A stretch of DNA of 64,000 bases, taken from the NCBI GenBank assembly GCA_944324255.1, contig CALUVM010000001.1:62001-126000 (forward strand). Direction: 5' to 3'. Position numbers and translations under genes: made by a program. Shown here piece after piece: positions 59,861 to 64,000 of the stretch. This DNA comes from Candidatus Gastranaerophilales bacterium (GTDB lineage: Bacteria > Cyanobacteriota > Vampirovibrionia > Gastranaerophilales > Gastranaerophilaceae). Position 1 is the first letter of the stretch. The number at the start of each line of letters is the position of its first letter. The notes under the pieces were generated by a model, which saw only the letters and a list, made by a program, of their open reading frames with translations, searched no databases and was not told where the DNA came from.

Positions 59861-60579
59861 TGGAATTAAATGATATTCTTTATATTGTACTTGCATTTGT
59901 TATAATTTTCCTTCGTATTTATATAAGAAGCTTCAATTTTAATTTCTGGCATCTTGAAGGACCCAATGATAAAGAAAGACGTTTAGCGGCTTTGAGGTGC
60001 GCTAAAATATTTCTTTTACCTTATAAGGATATCTGGAAAAATCTTACTCTTTCAAATAAGTATTGCACTTTAAAACTAAGAGGAGATGGTCAAACTATTG
60101 TGGGGAAGGAAAAAGTGGCAAGAAACAATCTTCCGGTAAGAACTTTTACAATAGTAGCTTCTCATGTCCATGCATATACTGATTTGTGGAATATGTTCTG
60201 TAAAAATTTTTCCCATCAAATTACATATGACGGGCTTGTTGAAAAGTGTAAAATCTTTAATACAACAATATATGAAGATATAATTTCTTCACCTTCACAA
60301 AAAGTAAAACCTAAAGAAGATGTAAAAATTAAAACAGATATAAATAATTGTTCTGAAGTGGAATTAACCGCTCTTCCGGGAATCAGTATCGTTATTGCAA
60401 AGAAAATTATAAAAAAACGGGAAGATATCGGCGGATTTAAAACAGTAGATGAGTTTCTTGATTTTATTAATTTAAAACCCAATATGACAAACAGGTTAAA
60501 AGATATGGTCTGTATAACTAAAAAGAAAGGTTCTTTAAAGATTATTGAAAAATATAAAGAAAGAACAGTTGATTTATGA
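59860..60579 (+). CDS. Membrane-anchored helix-hairpin-helix protein
   Basis: A 239-residue protein with one N-terminal membrane helix (ILYIVLAFVIIFLRIYI, about 6-22), an unrecognised middle domain (~40-145) and a ComEA-like double HhH at ~160-225 (INNCSEVELTALPGISIVIA, KKREDIGGFKTVDEFLDF). ComEA-type HhH binds DNA, but here the domain would face the cytoplasm or periplasm depending on topology. It starts in the stop codon of the FlhA-like gene (TAATG) and ends in the start of the next (ATGA). Confidence 0.75.
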   Translation: MELNDILYIVLAFVIIFLRIYIRSFNFNFWHLEGPNDKERRLAALRCAKIFLLPYKDIWKNLTLSNKYCTLKLRGDGQTIVGKEKVARNNLPVRTFTIVASHVHAYTDLWNMFCKNFSHQITYDGLVEKCKIFNTTIYEDIISSPSQKVKPKEDVKIKTDINNCSEVELTALPGISIVIAKKIIKKREDIGGFKTVDEFLDFINLKPNMTNRLKDMVCITKKKGSLKIIEKYKERTVDL

Positions 60580-61166
60580 AACTCCGTGTGTTTAATATTT
60601 TAAAAAATACAAAGGTAGAAGGTCCCGGGATCAGGTATTCTATATGGGTGCAGGGCTGCTCCCGGCATTGTAAAGGCTGTCAGGCTGTACATACCTGGAG
60701 TCATGGCGGAGGGAGTCTTTTAGATACGGATGTAATTCTTGCCGATATTAAGGCTCAGTCTGGAATAGAAGGTGTAACTTTTCTTGGGGGGGAACCTTTT
60801 GAACAGGCGGAGGCGCTTGGGATTATTGCAGAAGAGGTTCAAAAAGCGGGTTTAAGCGTACTTTGCTTTACCGGAGGATATTTAGAGGAACTAGAGAAAG
60901 ATAGTAAAAATAAAAAACTTCTGGACAATATTGATTTACTTATTGACGGGCCTTTTGTTGCAGAAAAGCTGGACTATTCTCGCCCATGGTGCGGTTCTTC
61001 AAATCAGCGGTATCAATTTTTGTCGGACAGATATAACGAATCAATTTTTTATGAGTACAAAAATAAGGTAGAGATAAATATTTCTAAAAATGGTCAGATA
61101 TTTATGAACGGAATGGGGGATTTTGATAAAATACTTCAACAAATTGATTTAACAGGGGTAAAATAA
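60576..61166 (+). CDS. NrdG-like radical SAM activating protein
   Basis: A 196-residue 4Fe-4S radical SAM protein with C28, C32 and C35 in GCSRHCKGCQAVHTW, GGGSLLDTDVI and FLGGEPFEQ. Size and sequence fit activases of glycyl-radical enzymes such as NrdG, but no anaerobic ribonucleotide reductase (NrdD) is adjacent. Its translation is coupled by ATGA to the HhH gene, so its target may belong to this cassette. The anaerobic ribonucleotide reductase elsewhere in the genome remains the default substrate. Confidence 0.82.
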   Translation: MKLRVFNILKNTKVEGPGIRYSIWVQGCSRHCKGCQAVHTWSHGGGSLLDTDVILADIKAQSGIEGVTFLGGEPFEQAEALGIIAEEVQKAGLSVLCFTGGYLEELEKDSKNKKLLDNIDLLIDGPFVAEKLDYSRPWCGSSNQRYQFLSDRYNESIFYEYKNKVEINISKNGQIFMNGMGDFDKILQQIDLTGVK

Positions 61167-61196
61167 ATGCTATATTAACAGAGAAAAGAGGTATTT

Positions 61197-62810
61197 ATGA
61201 GTGTATATAAATTATCAAATCTTATAAGGGCGAGATTTCCGCTTATTTATGTAACAACATTTGAAGAAGATAGGGTTACAAAGTATATAAAATCGGTTGT
61301 CACAAGTGAAAAACTCGTTAAATTCCCGAGAGAAGTATTTTTCTGGACGCAGACTTCCGGATTATATAATGATACAACTCAAAAAAACATACCCGATACC
61401 GATTCACCTTGTAAAATGCTTGAATTTATAAGGAAATACGATAAAGATTCTGTATTTATAATATATGATTTTCATGTAAATTTCGGGGTTAAAAACAGAA
61501 CTCCGGAATATAATATAATAAGGAAAATCAGAGATATTATTCCTGATTTAAAACTGGGTTCTGTAAGAAAGACAATATTTTTTATAGCGCCTGAGCTTGT
61601 TATTCCGGAATCTTTGCAAAAAGAAATTACGATTTATGATTTTCCTCTTCCAAATTTGAGTGAAATAAGAGCAAAATTTGAAAGTATGCTTAATCAAAAC
61701 CAGTCTGTTAAAGCAGAATTAACAGAAGAGGAAACTGAAAAATTATGTAAAGCTGCTTTAGGGTTGACTCTTCAAGAAGCGGAGTCAGCTTTTGCGCTTG
61801 CGATGGTAAATGACGGTTCAATAAGTATAAAAGATTTGCCTGTAATTTTGGAAGAGAAAGTTCAGGTAATAAAAAAGACAGGAATTTTGGAATTTATAAA
61901 ATCGGAATATTCAATAAAAGATATCGGCGGACTTGATAATTTAAAGAGCTGGCTTTTAAAAAGGAATAATTCCTGGTCGGAGCAGGCAAAAAAGTATTGT
62001 ATTCCGGCTCCAAAAGGAGTTCTTGTAACCGGTGTTCCCGGCTGCGGTAAGAGTTTAACTGCAAAAGCTATGAGTACAATCTGGCAGCTACCGCTTCTTA
62101 AACTCGATTTTGGAAAGGTTTTTTCAGGACTTGTCGGAAGCTCTGAGGAGAATATGAGAAGAGCTTTAGCAACAGCGGAAGCAGTTTCACCTTCAATTCT
62201 CTGGATTGATGAGATAGAAAAAGGGTTGAGCGGCATAGGCTCAAGCGGTGACAGCGGAGTTTCTACAAGAATTTTTGGTCAGTTCTTAACCTGGATGCAG
62301 GAAAAAGAAGCTCCGGTATTTGTTATTGCAACCGCAAATAATATTAGCAATCTTCCTCCGGAACTTTTGAGAAAAGGCAGGTTTGATGAAATTTTCTTTG
62401 TCGATTTGCCGACTTTGAGTGAGAGAAAGGAAATTTTTAAACTCCATCTTGAAAAAAGATTAAAAGATAAGAATGTTGCAAGTGAAATTATAAAAGTAAA
62501 AGGTCTTTGTGAAGAGCTTGCGAAAAGGACAGAAGGCTTCATCGGTTCAGAAATTGAACAGGTTGTTGTTTCTTCTTTATGCGATGCGTTTTTTGAAAAC
62601 AGACCGCTTATGTTTGAAGATTTAGAGAAAAATATTTCTACGACAGTACCGCTTTCTATGACTCAGCGGGAACAAATTCTGGCATTAAGAGAATGGGCAA
62701 ATGTAAGAGCGGTAAGTGCTGCCAAAACTTCAAACCTGAAAAAATATTCAAAGGAAATTAATGCTGAAAATGTCACGGCAAGCCGGGGCGGAAGAACTTT
62801 AGATTTTTAA
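61197..62810 (+). CDS. Ycf46-like AAA+ ATPase
   Basis: A 537-residue ATPase. The N-terminal ~180 residues (NLIRARFPLIYVTTFEEDR, FIIYDFHVNF) form the inactive-looking domain typical of Ycf46; the AAA module at ~240-480 has Walker A GVPGCGKS (279-286), Walker B ILWIDEIEK (334-342), sensor ATANN and arginine-finger region LLRKGRFDEIFFVDLP. Ycf46 is conserved in cyanobacteria and red-algal plastids with an obscure role, linked to carbon or stress responses. The two following genes match its usual companions. Confidence 0.85.
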   Translation: MSVYKLSNLIRARFPLIYVTTFEEDRVTKYIKSVVTSEKLVKFPREVFFWTQTSGLYNDTTQKNIPDTDSPCKMLEFIRKYDKDSVFIIYDFHVNFGVKNRTPEYNIIRKIRDIIPDLKLGSVRKTIFFIAPELVIPESLQKEITIYDFPLPNLSEIRAKFESMLNQNQSVKAELTEEETEKLCKAALGLTLQEAESAFALAMVNDGSISIKDLPVILEEKVQVIKKTGILEFIKSEYSIKDIGGLDNLKSWLLKRNNSWSEQAKKYCIPAPKGVLVTGVPGCGKSLTAKAMSTIWQLPLLKLDFGKVFSGLVGSSEENMRRALATAEAVSPSILWIDEIEKGLSGIGSSGDSGVSTRIFGQFLTWMQEKEAPVFVIATANNISNLPPELLRKGRFDEIFFVDLPTLSERKEIFKLHLEKRLKDKNVASEIIKVKGLCEELAKRTEGFIGSEIEQVVVSSLCDAFFENRPLMFEDLEKNISTTVPLSMTQREQILALREWANVRAVSAAKTSNLKKYSKEINAENVTASRGGRTLDF

Positions 62811-62828
62811 ATAGAAGGAGATAATTTT

Positions 62829-63356
62829 ATGTCTTGTACGGTGGTTGCTTTACCTGTAATGCTTGCTCATGTATTAGCTTTGACGGTTGTTGCAAAAATA
62901 AAGGCTGATACGGAGGTAAAAGAAGAGGTAAATGCGTATTCCCCTGTAGTATGTGATACAGTGGATGTTATAAGCGCAAAACATTTTATAGAAAAGAGTT
63001 TTGAAACAGCTTTCATGGACAAAGAACTCCTAATTAAGACTCTGGAAGAACACGGGGTTACAAATATAACTACCGGCGAAGTTTGGGAAACGAATAAAAT
63101 ATCAGGTCAGATTGACAGTTATACTTTAACGTTTGAAAAGCCGTCTGATGATAAACCGTATTATCTTAAAATAACCTGTTTAGATTCTGATAATCCGGAA
63201 GAAAAGTTAAATGATATAAACAGCGAGTATGCCCTAAATACTCAAGAAGAAACCTATTTAAGTATTGTAGAAAAACTAAAGGATAATAATATGAAACTTG
63301 AAAATGAAGAAGTTCTTGAGGATAACACTATTGTACTCACTGTTAATCTGGAATAA
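62829..63356 (+). CDS. Divergent DUF1257 (Ycf35)-like protein
   Basis: A 175-residue protein. The C-terminal part (YALNTQEETYLSIVEKLKDN, NEEVLEDNTIVLTVNLE) and the element LLIKTLEEHGVTN follow DUF1257 in order and spacing; the first ~25 residues (VVALPVMLAHVLALTVVAKI) are hydrophobic and not typical. DUF1257 genes accompany Ycf46 and DUF2997 in cyanobacteria. Strong AGAAGGAG site. The match is by eye and position supports it; role unknown. Confidence 0.6.
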   Translation: MSCTVVALPVMLAHVLALTVVAKIKADTEVKEEVNAYSPVVCDTVDVISAKHFIEKSFETAFMDKELLIKTLEEHGVTNITTGEVWETNKISGQIDSYTLTFEKPSDDKPYYLKITCLDSDNPEEKLNDINSEYALNTQEETYLSIVEKLKDNNMKLENEEVLEDNTIVLTVNLE

Positions 63357-63366
63357 GGAGTTATAA

Positions 63367-63582
63367 ATGTCTGATAAAAAATTGAAAATAAAACTGCTTC
63401 CAACCGGCGAAATTATAATGGAAACCCACGGAGTAAAAGGTAAAAAATGCCTTGATTATATTGAGGTTTTAAAAAAGCTTGTCAATGTAAATGTATTAGA
63501 TACTCAGCTGTCAAACGAATATTACGAAACAGAAACAGAAATAACCGGCGGAAATGACCTCCAAATAAAAACAGAGGGGTAA
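63367..63582 (+). CDS. DUF2997-like small protein
   Basis: A 71-residue protein with the DUF2997 pattern: I-x-x-x-P-T-G-E-I then METHGVKGKKCLDYIEVLKK. In the family a short beta hairpin precedes a G-x-x-G-x-x-C motif, and C31 or so is kept here. A C-terminal extension (TETEITGGNDLQIKTEG) is added. AAGGAG stands before the ATG, ten bases after the DUF1257-like gene. Last gene of the Ycf46 cassette. Confidence 0.7.
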   Translation: MSDKKLKIKLLPTGEIIMETHGVKGKKCLDYIEVLKKLVNVNVLDTQLSNEYYETETEITGGNDLQIKTEG

Positions 63583-63623
63583 ATTAAATCGGTTTAAATA
63601 AATTTTAAATACGATATAATATC

Positions 63624-63652
63624 TTGACTGAGAGCAGCTCTAAAGGTTTAAA
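63624..63652 (+). promoter_or_regulatory. Possible flavodoxin promoter with internal palindrome
   Basis: TTGACT (63624-63629) and TTTAAA (63647-63652) with a 17-base spacer. The perfect palindrome AGAGC-A-GCTCT (63631-63641) fills the spacer and could be a repressor site. Confidence 0.4.
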
Positions 63653-63688
63653 ATAAAAATTGAGATATATGTCAAGAGGTCAGTAATC

Positions 63689-64000
63689 ATGAAAAAAGGG
63701 TTATTTATAGTATTTACAGGATTGGTGCTGATGTGTATACTTGCAGTATCAGTTGGAGTAAGTACAAAAGCGGAGGGAACTTCTATGACAGAAAAGAAAG
63801 TACTGGTAGCATACTTTAGCGCCACAGGAGTAACAAAAAAAGTTGCTGAAAGATTAGCAAAAGTAACTAAAGCCGATTTGTTTGAAATTAAACCGGCTAA
63901 GCCTTATACAGATGCTGATTTAGACTGGATGGACGAACATAGCAGGAGTTCTGTTGAGATGAAAGATAAATCTTGCCGTCCTGAAATGGCTTCCAAACTG
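63689..64000 (+). CDS. Exported flavodoxin, 3' end cut by the window edge
   Basis: The first 104 residues are visible and the frame runs to the last base. A hydrophobic N-terminal segment ([20 protein letters not shown], about 3-23) is an anchor or signal peptide; then the flavodoxin fold starts with [20 protein letters not shown], whose SATGxT loop binds the FMN phosphate, followed by [19 protein letters not shown]. Such exported flavodoxins are typical of anaerobic gut bacteria. AAGAGG lies upstream of the ATG. It probably transfers electrons outside the inner membrane, or is tethered to it; partners unseen. Confidence 0.88.
   Translation, partial: MKKGLFIVFTGLVLMCILAVSVGVSTKAEGTSMTEKKVLVAYFSATGVTKKVAERLAKVTKADLFEIKPAKPYTDADLDWMDEHSRSSVEMKDKSCRPEMASKL

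Noticed and set aside
1-64000. tRNA genes, CRISPR arrays, prophage or IS elements
   Set aside because: Intergenic regions were read for cloverleaf ends, regular direct repeats and transposase or integrase genes; none was found.

Overview
This AT-rich window looks like a chromosomal segment of a non-photosynthetic, fermentative relative of Cyanobacteria, most likely Melainabacteria/Gastranaerophilales (inference). The grounds are an outer membrane (lpxK, kdsB, BamA, OmpH/Skp), a Ycf46-type AAA ATPase followed by DUF1257-like and DUF2997-like genes (a cyanobacterial and plastid neighbourhood), fermentative metabolism (fba, glcK, pgi, eno, adhE) with no photosynthesis or respiration genes, and a prepilin-like protein plus several small orphan proteins of a kind I associate with that group. 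I see no IS elements, prophage, CRISPR array or tRNA. Both ends cut genes: polA on the left and an exported flavodoxin on the right.

Layout. 1-6.3 kb: polA, a small orphan, a minus-strand set (CoA-activase-like protein, ABC permease, TPR protein) and ruvC. 6.5-13.2 kb: fba, glcK, a lytic transglycosylase with a long leader, a STAS-like protein, a second CoA-activase-like protein, an orphan OadG-like subunit and pgi. 13.2-18.9 kb: a minus-strand unit TPR, lipoprotein, methyltransferase, kdsB, lpxK, whose last gene overlaps the RNase P RNA. 18.9-21 kb: an isolated rpsH-rplF-rplR unit with its own promoter and long structured spacers. 21-29 kb: an orphan membrane protein behind a Trp-Trp leader peptide, ung, a GH57/DUF3536 protein, a sigma factor and gcvPB. 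29-36 kb: miaB-alr, eno, yebC-ybaB-recR. 36-47 kb: prepilin, pnp, a LuxR-type HTH protein, a coiled-coil protein, adhE, tyrS, cysK-cysE. 48-53 kb: murC-murB-ddl-ftsQ-hemW. 53-64 kb: an NhaD-type antiporter, bamA-ompH, then a co-directional chain of pyrimidine-nucleoside phosphorylase, a soluble FlhA-C-like protein, a membrane HhH protein, an NrdG-like radical SAM protein, Ycf46-like AAA ATPase, DUF1257-like and DUF2997-like proteins, and flavodoxin.

The most interesting points are: the soluble FlhA-C-like protein translationally coupled into the Ycf46 cassette; the leader peptide MRNNTLKLNKFWWCS with mutually exclusive RNA hairpins; a dispersed ~125-bp repeat bounded by CTACGTGCGTAG that supplies the stop codon of two genes; the detached S8-L6-L18 unit; rnpB starting inside lpxK; and promoters placed so that ruvC and the sigma factor would be leaderless. 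Promoter geometry also corrects several starts, because some apparent upstream start codons are -35 hexamers.
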